From contig NZ_JBBUKT010000004.1 of the NCBI RefSeq assembly GCF_038066715.1, positions 1-64,000 of the forward strand: DNA of 64,000 nt, read 5' to 3'. Of the stretch, positions 1 through 9,342 are shown one piece after another. The position numbers and the translations under genes are program-made. Source of the DNA: Luteolibacter sp. Y139 (GTDB taxonomy: Bacteria > Verrucomicrobiota > Verrucomicrobiia > Verrucomicrobiales > Akkermansiaceae). Under the pieces are notes generated by a model. It saw only the letters and a program-made list of their open reading frames with translations. It had not been told where the DNA came from and made no database searches. Every line of letters starts with the position of its first letter. Position 1 is the first letter of the stretch.

Positions 1-42
1 ATTGGGACGACAGGTCCTGTGAGAGTAGGTCGCCGCCAGGTA
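1..42 (+). rRNA. rrf: 5S rRNA, 3' end (partial)
   Basis: The first about 42 bases match the conserved 3' arm of bacterial 5S rRNA: the helix segment around GAGAGTAGGTCGCCGCCAGG is the usual 5S ending, and a strong terminator follows directly. The 5' part lies outside the window. It implies that an rRNA operon transcribed on the + strand ends here. The exact 3' end is uncertain by a few bases. Confidence 0.85.
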
Positions 43-45
43 TTT

Positions 46-87
46 GCCCGTCTTCTTCAGCAATGAAGGAGACGGGCTCTTTTTTGT
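46..87 (+). terminator. Rho-independent terminator of the rRNA operon
   Basis: A 14-bp stem (46-59 with 64-77, one mismatch) encloses a GCAA tetraloop and is followed by a T-rich run (78-85). It lies directly after the 5S end, as expected for an rRNA operon terminator. Confidence 0.9.
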
Positions 88-328
88 ACGCGTGGAGCGA
101 TCCTGGCGGGGCCTACTGGCCAGGCGGACTACCCGGCACCGCGATTCGAGCTGTTGTACGTAATCCCGCCTTCAGCCGGCCTGAACTACCTTGGCAGCTG
201 GCGCATCGGCTGCACTGCTATTGCCTCTGCACACCGGAAAGCGGCGCACTTCAGAGGGTTCGGGTTACTGGACCCGCGCTGGCGGGATGAATCCCGCGCT
301 CCCAGTGGAGCTGTCTGGACTGCGGTTG

Positions 329-1141
329 TTAGGGAAGCTCGAGTGCGGTGGACTTGCCGTCTTTGTGCCAGCTTTGGTCTGCGACGATTACTCCTTTCAA
401 GTGAGCACTCGTCGGAGATTCGTCGGAGATGGGGAGTTCGATGCAGAGCTGCTGCCCGGGACCGCGGGTGATTTTCTGTTCGCCGTTGGAATCGATTTGG
501 CCGTCTGCGGTGAAGAAGTGAAGTGACCCAAGATCGGTAACGTCACGGGTGAGTGTTGGCTGCTTCGAGGTGAGAGTCAGCAGGATGGACTTGGGCTGGC
601 GGATCATTTCCACGCTCCAGGCATCGTCCTGTTGCGGAACCTTTTCACGAAAGCGATCGAACAGCGGTTTGGTGGCCGGATCTGCAGTCGCGGTGGAGGT
701 GATGGGGAGAGTGATTGAGAAGGGAACCTTGTTTGCCGGATGGCACTGGTCGCCGCAGCACATCCACGACGCTCGGGCGGTCAAGGTGACTTGAGAGTCG
801 TGGAGCTCTTTCGGTGCCGTGAGTGGCACGATCAGGAGCGTTTCATCGCGATACCCCTGCGCCGCGTATCGAGCCATCTTCACTGCTTGTGGAGCGGGCC
901 ATTGGATTTCGCCGGCGGAGAAGCCGGGGGGGAGGGTCCACTCGACGCTCGTGGCCACGCCGACGATGCCGGGGTGCTTCCAGTAGGTGTGAAATCCGGC
1001 CGGTGGCTTGAGATGCAGGCCGACCGTGAAGGTTTCGCCTGGCGCGACGGCCTTTACCTCTGAAATCAGCTCCACCGACAGCGGGTTTTCCGCTGCAGCA
1101 GCAGAGGCTGCGAGGAGGAGGGCGGCGAACAGGGATCTCAC
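329..1141 (-). CDS. Secreted DsbD N-terminal-domain-like protein
   Basis: 270 residues with a clear signal peptide (about 1-17). The middle resembles the periplasmic N-terminal domain of thiol:disulfide interchange protein DsbD/ScsB: the segment WMCCGDQCHP carries Cys128, Cys129 and Cys133, and is preceded by the WP-P and GY-D-E features of that fold. No membrane-spanning DsbD part and no C-terminal thioredoxin domain are present, so it is a stand-alone periplasmic domain that probably exchanges disulfides or electrons with a partner encoded elsewhere. The stop codon TAA overlaps a TTGTTAGG word discussed in the findings. The family assignment is good; the partner is unknown. Confidence 0.75.
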   Translation of the reverse strand: MRSLFAALLLAASAAAAENPLSVELISEVKAVAPGETFTVGLHLKPPAGFHTYWKHPGIVGVATSVEWTLPPGFSAGEIQWPAPQAVKMARYAAQGYRDETLLIVPLTAPKELHDSQVTLTARASWMCCGDQCHPANKVPFSITLPITSTATADPATKPLFDRFREKVPQQDDAWSVEMIRQPKSILLTLTSKQPTLTRDVTDLGSLHFFTADGQIDSNGEQKITRGPGQQLCIELPISDESPTSAHLKGVIVADQSWHKDGKSTALELP

Positions 1142-1321
1142 GAAGGCATGTTACGGAGCGGCCGATGGAAAGTCATCGGGCTTTTGCGAGAGTCTGAACT
1201 TGGCCAGGCTGGCAACGGTCAGGCTTGAACTAAAGAGCCTGATTTCCGGGCGGATGCCAATGAAGTCCGGGGACTCCATTGGCACCGCGGGAATGATGCG
1301 AGCGAAACTGGATCGCCCTGC

Positions 1322-2797
1322 TTACTTGCGCCGGCTGGTGGGATTTGGCTCAGCCTCAGGCTGGCGGGCGAGCATGGCGCGGAGTTCCTTCACCACCTCG
1401 GGTTGGCTCTTGGCGAGGTTCCTGGTTTCGGTGGGATCGGTCTGGTAGTCGTAGAGCTCGAAGTCGGCGTCGTCGGATGGCGTGCCGGGTTTCTTCCATT
1501 CGACGAGGCGATAGCGCTCGGTGCGGATGGCGCGGCCGATGCGGCCTTCACCGCGAGGGAAGGCATGGGTGGCACAGTCGCGGATTCTAACCGAAGGATC
1601 CTTTAGCACGGGGACCAGGCTCAGGCCGTCGATCGGCTGCGGAACTTCCGGCTTCGGCAAGCCGGCGAGTTCGGTGAGCGTCGGGTAGATGTCCACGGTT
1701 TCGGCGAGCTGCTTCGTCGAGCCGGGTTTCATGCCGGGCGCAATGATGAAGAGCGGGATGTGATTGGCTTGCTCGTAATTGGTGTGCTTCGTCCAGATCC
1801 CGTGGTCGCCGAGGTGCCAGCCGTGATCGCCCCACAGCACGATTATGGTGTTCTTGGAAAGGTCCAGGCGGTCGAGCTCTTCGATCACTCGTCCGAGCTG
1901 TGCGTCCATGTAACTGGTGGCGGCATAGTAGCCGTGGATCAACTTGCGTGCGAGCTCATCATCCACGTCGCCATTCGGCTTTACGGGCTCGAAGTTGGAG
2001 ATCTCGCCACCGCGCTTGCCGGCGTAGGGCGGCGCGTCTTCCGGCGGCTTCTGATTGGTGGCGAGCTGGAACTTCGAAGGGTCAAAGAGGTCCCAGTATT
2101 TCTGCGGCGCGCAGAAAGGCAGGTGTGGCTTTACGAAGCCGCAGCCGATGAAGAAGGGCGTGTCCTTGCGTTCCTTCGCGGCCTGCAGGCGCTTGATGAT
2201 TTCGGTCGCGGTCCGGCCATCGGAGTAGCCCTCGTCACTCACTTCCATCGACTCCCAGGCATTGCCGCGCGGAAGCTTGCCGATCTCGCCGAGCTTCTGG
2301 TTGGTGAAGAACGCTTCCTCACGGGTGAGCTGGCCATTCGCGGAGTCCTTCGGATCGAGATACTCGATGACCTTGGGGATCACTGTTGGAACACTCCATG
2401 AGGCGGTGTCGTCCACATTGCCGTGGCCGGTGTGAAGGATCTTGCCCACCGCTTCCGCGCGGTAGCCGTTCTTCATGAAGTATTGTGGCAGCGTCACCGC
2501 ATCCGGGACTGCCTTGCGGAAATTCGTGCCGAGGTCGTAGATGCCGAGCGAGGTCGAACGCGATCCCAGCAGCAGGTTATTCCGCGAAGCTGCACAAACC
2601 GCTTGATTGCAGTAGGCGAGATCGAAGCGCATGCCGCGTGCGGCGAGACGGTCGAGGTTCGGTGTCTTCGCCAGCTGGTCGCCGTAGCAGCCGAGCACCG
2701 GCTTGAGGTCATCCACGCAGATGAGCAGCACGTTCGGCTTCTCCGCGGCCGAGAGCGAGGAGACGAAGGCGAGCAGGATGGGTAGCAGTCTTTTCAT
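1322..2797 (-). CDS. Secreted S1-family sulfatase, iduronate-2-sulfatase-like
   Basis: 491 residues with a signal peptide (1-18). Metal-binding Asp pair at 29-30 (ICVDDLKP), formylglycine motif C68-A-A-S-R72, and the segment GDHGWHLGDHG at about residue 325, typical of iduronate-2-sulfatase-like enzymes (S1_7 type). Cys68 should be converted to formylglycine; no maturase is encoded in this window. It hydrolyses a sulfate ester, probably on a polysaccharide; the exact substrate cannot be read from sequence. It starts 43 bp downstream of the large sulfatase on the same strand and is probably co-transcribed with it under the upstream ECF/FecR pair. Length is normal for the family. Confidence 0.9.
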   Translation of the reverse strand: MKRLLPILLAFVSSLSAAEKPNVLLICVDDLKPVLGCYGDQLAKTPNLDRLAARGMRFDLAYCNQAVCAASRNNLLLGSRSTSLGIYDLGTNFRKAVPDAVTLPQYFMKNGYRAEAVGKILHTGHGNVDDTASWSVPTVIPKVIEYLDPKDSANGQLTREEAFFTNQKLGEIGKLPRGNAWESMEVSDEGYSDGRTATEIIKRLQAAKERKDTPFFIGCGFVKPHLPFCAPQKYWDLFDPSKFQLATNQKPPEDAPPYAGKRGGEISNFEPVKPNGDVDDELARKLIHGYYAATSYMDAQLGRVIEELDRLDLSKNTIIVLWGDHGWHLGDHGIWTKHTNYEQANHIPLFIIAPGMKPGSTKQLAETVDIYPTLTELAGLPKPEVPQPIDGLSLVPVLKDPSVRIRDCATHAFPRGEGRIGRAIRTERYRLVEWKKPGTPSDDADFELYDYQTDPTETRNLAKSQPEVVKELRAMLARQPEAEPNPTSRRK

Positions 2798-2840
2798 GAG
2801 AGCAGGTACGCGGAGGTGCGTGCGGCAGGGTAAAGCGGAC

Positions 2841-5800
2841 TCAGGGCGCCGCCACGATTTTGAGGAACAAACGATCCCTGTTTAGCAAATCCGACGGGGA
2901 AAGCGAGAGGGTCACGACCTCATATCCGGGGCTTGCCGGGAGCGGCGTGGCCGACTCTTCGGTGACGGTCACCGGGCTCCATGAGGAAAGATTGTCGCTT
3001 GCCTGGTAGGCATAGCCGAGGCCTGCACCGGCGAAACCGGCGAGCCGCCGGTGAGCGAAACGGAAATTTCCAGCCTCGGGCTGAACGAGCACGAGGGAGG
3101 TTGCGGCAACCTGGCCATCCGCTTTCGCGGGATTGGTGCCGAAGGCCCACTCGCCGAAGTTATCGAGTCCATCGCCATCGGGGTCCGCGGTGAGCGAGGT
3201 ATCGGTTCCGTCGAGGCCGGCCTTGAGCGCTCCCTCGATTGACATCGCCGTGGAGAGCGGAAGCTTGCGGACGGCGAAGTTATCCATCTGCACGTAGTTC
3301 GATGCGCGAGCGCTCAGGGCGAGGTAATTGGCGTTCGCTTCGTCCCAGGTGAAGGTGCGATTCATCGAGGCACTTCCCGAGTCGAGGTCGAGGCGGGTGC
3401 CGTCGAAGTAGGCAGAGACTGTCACCGTGGCTCCGGCGGCGAAGCTATTGCAGGCGAAAGATGCTGTTAGAGTGCCGGATGTCTTGCCGACTGGTACGGT
3501 GGCACGGAGTACGCCATCGCTCCACAGCTTCACGTTGCCATTGAAGTCGAGCTCTAGGAAGCAGTCCGCGGTGCCGGGATTGCCGGTGTTGCCGCGGATC
3601 GGAGGGGGCGATGCCGAGCCGATGTCATTGCCGCCGGCGGCTTGGGTGGCATTCAGTCCCACGCCGAAGCCTGCGAAGCGGTTGGCGGTGTCGGTGGCAT
3701 CGGTATTGATCGAAAGGACGCGCAGGGAAACGGAGAAGCCGCCTGCATCCGTGATGTCCTGGCCGATGAAATTGTGATTCAGGCCGTTTTCGCTCATGCC
3801 GACTCCATTCGCCATCGAGAGGACATTGTCGGCGACTTGGATCGAGTCCGCGGAGCCGCTGCCTTCGAAGCCCTCAAACCAAGTAGTGCCGGTGCCGAGC
3901 GGGGGAGTGCGGCTGCCGGACATGCCGCTGTTAGAGGCGTCGATGTCCGTTGAGTTGGCGCGGTTGAAGGTATCGAGGAAGAGGTCGGCGGGTGTGGCGG
4001 CCGGAGTCACATTGAGTGGTGCTGGCACGATCAAACGTGAAGCGGGCAGGCCGACACGGGTGCTCCACGCATTCCATTCATCGACGAGTTCCACGACCTT
4101 TGCCGGTTGCTGGGCGGCGAGATCGGTGGATTCGCCCGGATCCGCGTCCATGTCGTAGAGCAGCTTTTGATTGGTGGTGAATTCGTTGTCGTAGGCGGTG
4201 AAGTCCTCGGTGACGAGCTTCCACTTTCCCTTCCGGATCATGCGGTTCGACTCGTGCTCCACGGAGAGCGTGCGGTTCGGCGCGGTGCCATTGATCATGG
4301 AGATCAGGCTGGTGCCTTCCAAGGGGAGCACGGGATGGCTATTGAACGTGGTGGGATAGGTGGCGCCGGTGGCAGCGACGATGGAGCCCATCACATCGAT
4401 CATGTGAGCTGGTGTTTCCACCCAGGTTCCCTTGGCGGAGAAGCCATCCGGCCAGTGAAGGATGGCCGGAGCGCGGATGCCGCCTTCGTGGGTGAAGTGC
4501 TTGAAGAGCTTGAGCGGGGTATTGCTAACGTGGGCCCAGCCGCCGCCGTAGTGGATGCCATCATTTTGTCCGGGCTGGCCCATATTGGTCAGATCGCCAC
4601 CTGTTAGAGCAGTGTTCGCTCCATATACGCCGCCTTCGAGGTTGGCACCGTTGTCGGAGACGAAGAGGATCATCGTGTTGTTGAGGCGACCGATCTGTTG
4701 GAGGCGGGTGACCACCTTGCCGACGTTCCGGTCGACGTTCCTGATCATCGCGGCATAGAGCGCCATGCGGCGGGTGAGATCGGCCTTGCGAGTGGCACCG
4801 AGCGTGTCCCATGCCGGGATTGGAACGATGGGTTCCGTCTGATGGGGGCCGGAGCCGCCGAGGGCGGGAAATGGATAGCGGCTATCGATCACGCCGGTGG
4901 CGAGCTGGCGATTGTAGCGCTGTTGCCGGATGACGTCCCAGCCCTGCGCGTAGGTATCCATGAAGAAATCCGCGTCTTCGGCAGGAGCAGAGAGGGGGAA
5001 GTGCGGCGCGCCGAAGGCGAGGTACATCGCGAAGGGCTTGCCGTCGCCCTTGTTGTAGTTGTGGTTGATGAAATCGACGGCGTAGTCGCCGATGGCGTTT
5101 GTCTGGTGGAACTCGCTGCCGTAGGTGCGGGTGGGAATCTCGTTGCCCTGCGAGACGAAGGTGTAGAGCGATTGGTTCCAGCAATCCGCGCTGTGGGCGG
5201 TGCCATTGGCGAAGCGCCAGGTGTGCTGGAAGCCGCGGCTTTCCGGCAGCAGGTTGCCACTGCCGAGGTGCCACTTGCCGGCGTGGTAGGTACGATAACC
5301 CTGGGAGCCGAGCATTTCGGCGAAGGTCACGTTGTTATCGTTGCGGAGGTTCGGCAGGGCTGCGGAGGGATCGACTGCCGCCTGCTGCGGATAGAGGCCG
5401 GTGAGGATGGAGCATCGGGTGGGGCTGCAGCGCGCGCTCTGATAGAACTGGCGGAAGCGCACGCCATTCGCGGCGAGTGCGTCGATGTTCGGCGTGGGGA
5501 TCTCGCTGCCGTAGCATCCGAGGTCGCCCCAGCCCATGTCGTCCGCGAGGATGACGATGACGTTCGGGCGAGGTGATGGCGGTGCCGCTTGGCTTACGGT
5601 AGCGGTGCCGGTGGCGATCACCGCGGGAAGGCCATTGGAAACGGAGAAGGTGAAGGTGGTGCTGCCGAGCGTGCCGTTGACGATGGCTTGCACGGAGCCG
5701 CTGCCATTGACGGCGGATCCCGTATTGCCGCCGCTGGGGAAGCTCACGGCTTTGTCAGCGGTGATTTGATAGGTGGCTCCCGGTGGGAGGCCGGTGGCGG

Positions 5801-6704
5801 TCCAGTTCAGCGTGATGGTTTCGGCGGTGTCGTCGGGCTGTACGATCGCTGGAGCCGCGGTGAGGTTGACGGTGGGATTGGCCGCCAAGGTGGAGATGGT
5901 GAAATTGTCGACGGTGACGGCGGAGCTGTCGCGGCCATCGATGCCGATGTAGTTCTGGTTGGTCTCGCTCCAGGTGAAGGTGCCGATGCCCTTTGAGACG
6001 CCGTTGAGGAAGACCTCATAGCCGACGGTGGAGCCGGCATTGAAGCTGGTGGCGGTGAAGTTAACGGAGAGGGTGCCGGTCTTTGCGGCGAGGCCGGTGA
6101 CGCCGGAGATGACGCCGCTCTTGCCGCCCCAGGCCAAGGAGTTGTTGCCGCGAATGCCGATCCAGAAGTCGCTCATCACTTGGGAGGCCACCGGGTCGCC
6201 GATGGCGCTGCCGAATGCTCCCGTCATCCGGCTGGTTCCCACGGAGGCGTCGGTGGTGGCATTGGCTTCCGCCTGTGACATGCCGATGGCAAAGCCACCG
6301 CCCTGGCCACTAGCGCCCGACTGGCTGTAGGCGGTGACATCGAGCGATACCGAGAAGCCGCCATCGGCGAGGATCGCGGCGTTAGTGAAATTGTGATTCA
6401 CATACGCGTTGGCGGTGCCGGTGCCATACTTCACTTGGAAGGCATTCGACAGGATCTGCGAGCCGCCGCCATTTCCTGCATCGTTGTCAGGCGCGCCGTA
6501 GGTCGGGTGCCTGCTATTGGGGTCGAGGAATGGCTGAGTATAAACGCCATCGACCGGCAACGAGGTGCCGGTGTTGTTGGTGATGCCGGTCAGGACGGCA
6601 TCGATGTTCCGATTGTCCGGCCGGTTGAAAGTATCGCGGAAGAGGACCTGCTGGGCATGTCCGGTGAGGATACCCGCGAAGAGCAAGGCAAGGGTAAGAC
6701 GCAT
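2841..6704 (-). CDS. Giant multidomain secreted sulfatase
   Basis: 1287 residues. Signal peptide 1-18. Residues about 20-275 form a beta-sandwich (LamG-like) domain beginning LFRDTFNRPDN, followed by an Ig-like linker (about 280-370). The sulfatase domain runs from about 380 to 930, with metal ligands D388/D389 and formylglycine motif C426-S-P-T-R430. A second copy of the N-terminal sandwich (LFLDTFNRANS) follows, then a C-terminal module with an Asp-rich DPDGDGLDN loop ending in LFLKIVAAP. An arylsulfatase-type enzyme flanked by two glycan-binding-like domains is probably held at the cell surface on a sulfated polysaccharide. The gene lies 155 bp downstream of the FecR gene; a DNA element shared with the sigma-factor upstream region sits in that gap. 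Confidence 0.88.
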   Translation of the reverse strand: MRLTLALLFAGILTGHAQQVLFRDTFNRPDNRNIDAVLTGITNNTGTSLPVDGVYTQPFLDPNSRHPTYGAPDNDAGNGGGSQILSNAFQVKYGTGTANAYVNHNFTNAAILADGGFSVSLDVTAYSQSGASGQGGGFAIGMSQAEANATTDASVGTSRMTGAFGSAIGDPVASQVMSDFWIGIRGNNSLAWGGKSGVISGVTGLAAKTGTLSVNFTATSFNAGSTVGYEVFLNGVSKGIGTFTWSETNQNYIGIDGRDSSAVTVDNFTISTLAANPTVNLTAAPAIVQPDDTAETITLNWTATGLPPGATYQITADKAVSFPSGGNTGSAVNGSGSVQAIVNGTLGSTTFTFSVSNGLPAVIATGTATVSQAAPPSPRPNVIVILADDMGWGDLGCYGSEIPTPNIDALAANGVRFRQFYQSARCSPTRCSILTGLYPQQAAVDPSAALPNLRNDNNVTFAEMLGSQGYRTYHAGKWHLGSGNLLPESRGFQHTWRFANGTAHSADCWNQSLYTFVSQGNEIPTRTYGSEFHQTNAIGDYAVDFINHNYNKGDGKPFAMYLAFGAPHFPLSAPAEDADFFMDTYAQGWDVIRQQRYNRQLATGVIDSRYPFPALGGSGPHQTEPIVPIPAWDTLGATRKADLTRRMALYAAMIRNVDRNVGKVVTRLQQIGRLNNTMILFVSDNGANLEGGVYGANTALTGGDLTNMGQPGQNDGIHYGGGWAHVSNTPLKLFKHFTHEGGIRAPAILHWPDGFSAKGTWVETPAHMIDVMGSIVAATGATYPTTFNSHPVLPLEGTSLISMINGTAPNRTLSVEHESNRMIRKGKWKLVTEDFTAYDNEFTTNQKLLYDMDADPGESTDLAAQQPAKVVELVDEWNAWSTRVGLPASRLIVPAPLNVTPAATPADLFLDTFNRANSTDIDASNSGMSGSRTPPLGTGTTWFEGFEGSGSADSIQVADNVLSMANGVGMSENGLNHNFIGQDITDAGGFSVSLRVLSINTDATDTANRFAGFGVGLNATQAAGGNDIGSASPPPIRGNTGNPGTADCFLELDFNGNVKLWSDGVLRATVPVGKTSGTLTASFACNSFAAGATVTVSAYFDGTRLDLDSGSASMNRTFTWDEANANYLALSARASNYVQMDNFAVRKLPLSTAMSIEGALKAGLDGTDTSLTADPDGDGLDNFGEWAFGTNPAKADGQVAATSLVLVQPEAGNFRFAHRRLAGFAGAGLGYAYQASDNLSSWSPVTVTEESATPLPASPGYEVVTLSLSPSDLLNRDRLFLKIVAAP

Positions 6705-6826
6705 CGGCTGGGTCAGTGGATGAAGGCATCACCGGCGAGCAACGAGAGCGGCCACGGGGTTCATCGGCCGGGTCTTGTGGTCACTCCGCGCTCCGGAGAC
6801 GTGGAGTGCAGTGGATTCACCCTATT

Positions 6827-6853
6827 CGTTTCGCGATCCGGCAGGGTGTTCCC
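6827..6853 (-). promoter_or_regulatory. Candidate ECF promoter element upstream of the giant sulfatase
   Basis: Read on the - strand, this starts GGGAACACCC and later has CGCGA. It matches 20 of 27 positions of the element upstream of the sigma gene at 8853-8879. The GGAAC core resembles ECF -35 boxes. It lies between the FecR stop and the sulfatase start, about 120-150 bases before the latter. The role is inferred. Confidence 0.4.
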
Positions 6854-6859
6854 ATGGCA

Positions 6860-8320
6860 TCACCAATCCTTCTTCTGATCCTCGAGAACTACGCGGATAT
6901 CGTCGGTGGAAGCGCCCGCGTAAAAGCTCACCTTCACGGTGCGGCGGTCCGGAGTCAGCGTCACGCTGTCCGAGATCTTGTTTCCCGCCGCGTCTTCCTG
7001 GTCCAATTCGATGCCGCGGTAAATCGACGTCCACTTGCCCATTGCGAAGACGGAATCGCTTGCTTTCAACGTGTCCTTCTTCGTGATGATCGCCATGACT
7101 GCGCGATCAAAAGTCACCTCGCCTTCGAATGTTTTGAAGACGTTTGGCTTGAAGGTGCCTACCGGATCAAAGCGAATGAGGAAGCTGCTGAAGTGCTTGC
7201 CTGGTGTTGGCTGGAGAAGGTGCTCCACGTCGGGGATGGAGCCCGGAAGGGTGCCGGTATCAACGATGTCAACCCGCAGCGGCAGTACGAAAGGGACGGC
7301 GCGGCGTTCGGGGATGACCAGCACGTGATCGTCGCTTTCCATCAAGGAGACCTTGTCCGGCACATCCGGATCTGCGGGAACGACGGCACCCTTTGTGGCG
7401 TAAATTCCTTGAGCGAGGGGCCAGGTGTTCTTGAAGCCGGAAGGATCGAATGGGGTGTTCGACAGGTTGTCCTGGATGCTCGCTTTCACGGCGTCGCCTT
7501 GGATCAGCCGCATCGTCTCCTTGCCCTTCTGGACCTCAACCTCGCCGTCCAAGACCATGAACTGCGCCTTACCGTCCTGAGTGGCGGTGATGCCGAAGGA
7601 GGTTCCGAGATCCTTAAGGTCGGCGGAATCGGTGGTCACCTTGAAGCCGTGGGCGGTGTCCGGGCACCAGCCGTTCAGCTTGCCGGTCTTCAGATTGATC
7701 TCCATCGCGGAAACCACTGTGAGTTCAGCCGGTGCCTCGACGGCGATCACGGCGCCATTCTTGAAATCGAGACGGATCAGGCCGGTGAGTTCCTCCAGCT
7801 TTTCGCCTTCGGTCACCGGTCGTGAGGAAGAAACCACGCCTTGCTCGGAATTCATCCGCACCAGTGTGGCGACTTCCAGTTTCTCAACCGGCTCCACGGG
7901 TGGCGGAGGAGTCGCGCTCTGCTCAGGCTTCACCGGCTCGTCTTTCACAACCTCCGGCTGATTCGGCTGCCGCAAGAGGAGGGTGACCGGCACTGCCACG
8001 AGAGCGATGGCTGCCGCAGCAGCGAAGGCTTTTGCGACGCGTCGCCGGACGATCTTGCCGGCGACCTTTTTCGCGAAGCCGAACTCGCTCTCTCCGGCGA
8101 TCTTGGCGACGTGGGTGGCGGTTTTCTCGGCGAAGTCCGTTTCGGTCCGCTCGAGTTGTGAGAGCGCCCGCGCCATCAGGAAGTGCTCTGTCACTACCGT
8201 GCGCAGCTCCGGCTTTTTGCGCAGCATATCGGCGAGCTGAACGCGGCCGCTCTCGTCGAGGTCGCCCTCGGAAAGCCGCTCTAGCAAGTCGATCAACTCG
8301 TCTGGAATCTCAGCCTGCAT
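6860..8320 (-). CDS. FecR-like membrane anti-sigma factor
   Basis: 486 residues from the ATG at 8320; a TTG two codons upstream is the alternative. The cytoplasmic N-terminus (about 1-90) is helical and resembles anti-sigma domains of Verrucomicrobial/Planctomycete FecR proteins. One transmembrane helix lies at about 98-115 (FAAAAAIALVAVPVTLLL), then a Pro-rich linker and a periplasmic FecR domain (about 140-270, with DLGTSFGI and GEVEVQKG strands). The remainder is an uncharacterised beta-rich C-terminal region. The start overlaps the sigma gene stop by 11 bp, indicating co-translation. Expected role: hold the ECF sigma factor until a periplasmic signal releases it. The adjacent sulfatases are the likely targets. 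Confidence 0.85.
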   Translation of the reverse strand: MQAEIPDELIDLLERLSEGDLDESGRVQLADMLRKKPELRTVVTEHFLMARALSQLERTETDFAEKTATHVAKIAGESEFGFAKKVAGKIVRRRVAKAFAAAAAIALVAVPVTLLLRQPNQPEVVKDEPVKPEQSATPPPPVEPVEKLEVATLVRMNSEQGVVSSSRPVTEGEKLEELTGLIRLDFKNGAVIAVEAPAELTVVSAMEINLKTGKLNGWCPDTAHGFKVTTDSADLKDLGTSFGITATQDGKAQFMVLDGEVEVQKGKETMRLIQGDAVKASIQDNLSNTPFDPSGFKNTWPLAQGIYATKGAVVPADPDVPDKVSLMESDDHVLVIPERRAVPFVLPLRVDIVDTGTLPGSIPDVEHLLQPTPGKHFSSFLIRFDPVGTFKPNVFKTFEGEVTFDRAVMAIITKKDTLKASDSVFAMGKWTSIYRGIELDQEDAAGNKISDSVTLTPDRRTVKVSFYAGASTDDIRVVLEDQKKDW

Positions 8321-8837
8321 CTGCAACTCGGGTCTTTAAACAATCGGCCAGGGTCTGGCGGGCATGGAAGAGCATTTTTCGCACTGCCACCGGCTTCATG
8401 GAGAACTGCTCGCCGATCTCGGAGGAGTTCCGGTCATTGAAGTAGCGAGCCTCGATTACGCCGCGGGCCTTCAGGGTCAGGCGGCTGAGGCATAGCCGCA
8501 GGGCATCCTGGCGATGAGTGAAATCGGAAAGTTCGCCGGCGGCTGGGGCGTCATTCTCCGCATCCAGCAGGAGCGTCGTGAGGTTCTCATCGAGCAAGCG
8601 CTGGCGGCGATGGAGCTTCGCGGTCTCGTTCAGCACCAGATTCCGCGCGATCGACCGGAGCCATGCGCCGGGATTTTCCACTTCGTCGAACTCTTCCCAG
8701 CGACGGTAGGCGACGAGGAAGGCGTCCTGTGCCACGTCATCCACCCACGACGCATTCACGCCGAGGCCCTGGATGAAATATCTCAGGCTCGAGTGGTGGT
8801 CGCTGATGACGCGGGTGAATTCCTTCAGGTCGGGCAT
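8310..8837 (-). CDS. ECF-type RNA polymerase sigma factor
   Basis: 175 residues: sigma region 2 at about 10-80 (DDVAQDAFLVAYRRW) and region 4 at about 115-165 (YFNDRNSSEIGEQFSMKPVAVRK). It matches the Rhodopirellula/Verrucomicrobium ECF family. It overlaps the FecR-like gene, giving a classical sigma/anti-sigma pair. A perfect GCGGGG/CCCCGC inverted repeat with a GGAAC core lies 30-45 bp upstream of the start, consistent with autoregulation. Confidence 0.92.
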   Translation of the reverse strand: MPDLKEFTRVISDHHSSLRYFIQGLGVNASWVDDVAQDAFLVAYRRWEEFDEVENPGAWLRSIARNLVLNETAKLHRRQRLLDENLTTLLLDAENDAPAAGELSDFTHRQDALRLCLSRLTLKARGVIEARYFNDRNSSEIGEQFSMKPVAVRKMLFHARQTLADCLKTRVADAG

Positions 8838-8852
8838 GGCCTCGCAGACAGG

Positions 8853-8882
8853 AGTGTCGCGGACAAGCGGGGTGTTCCCCGC
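8853..8882 (-). promoter_or_regulatory. Candidate autoregulatory element of the ECF sigma gene
   Basis: It contains a 6-bp-arm inverted repeat (8867-8872/8877-8882) overlapping GGGAACACCC on the - strand, followed by CGCGA at the same spacing as the element at 6827-6853. If GGAAC is a -35 box, transcription would begin very close to the start codon at 8837. Binding of the sigma factor is inferred. Confidence 0.4.
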
Positions 8883-8933
8883 GATTGCCGGATTTCTCCA
8901 ATATAAGGGGTGCCGACGTTCGGTCGACGCCGC

Positions 8934-9299
8934 TCAATGCCCTTTCCGGCCGAAGATCTTCTCCGTCTGGACCGCGGCGCGGACCTTGTGCTCGTCCTTC
9001 ACATAGGCCGCCACGGTCCCGAGCGCGGCAACCAGCGCGGCCCAATCGTCACCATAGCCCGCGCCGGGAATGATGTCCGGCACGAGGTCCACCGGCAGGA
9101 TGAGGTATCCCAGTGCGCCGACGATCACGCCCTTCGCCCAAGCCGGCGTGTCCTTGTCGCGCAGGCAGTGGTAGAGAGTGATGGCGGAGAGCACGAGCTT
9201 CCGACCGGCGACGAGGCCGTAGCGGGAAAGCTTCCGCCAGAGGTTTTCCGGGGAATACCAGCGGTCGGCTTGGTAGCGCGACGGTAGCTCAGAATTCAT
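8934..9299 (-). CDS. DUF1232 (YkvA-like) membrane protein
   Basis: 121 residues. The DUF1232 core is evident: GVIVGALGYLILPVDLVPD followed by G-Y-DD, with one or two membrane segments (about 55-75 and 85-100). The function of the family is unknown. It begins 43 bp after the PspA-like gene on the same strand, so the two are probably one operon linked to membrane integrity. A 96-bp gap separates it from the sigma gene. Confidence 0.8.
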   Translation of the reverse strand: MNSELPSRYQADRWYSPENLWRKLSRYGLVAGRKLVLSAITLYHCLRDKDTPAWAKGVIVGALGYLILPVDLVPDIIPGAGYGDDWAALVAALGTVAAYVKDEHKVRAAVQTEKIFGRKGH

Positions 9300-9342
9300 T
9301 AGTGGAACCTAGCGTCGATCGATGAGTGCCGCCACCGGCACA

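Noticed and set aside
88..328. Short frames between the rRNA terminator and the DsbD-like gene
   Set aside because: Overlapping frames of no consistent composition and no homology; treated as a 241-base non-coding gap.
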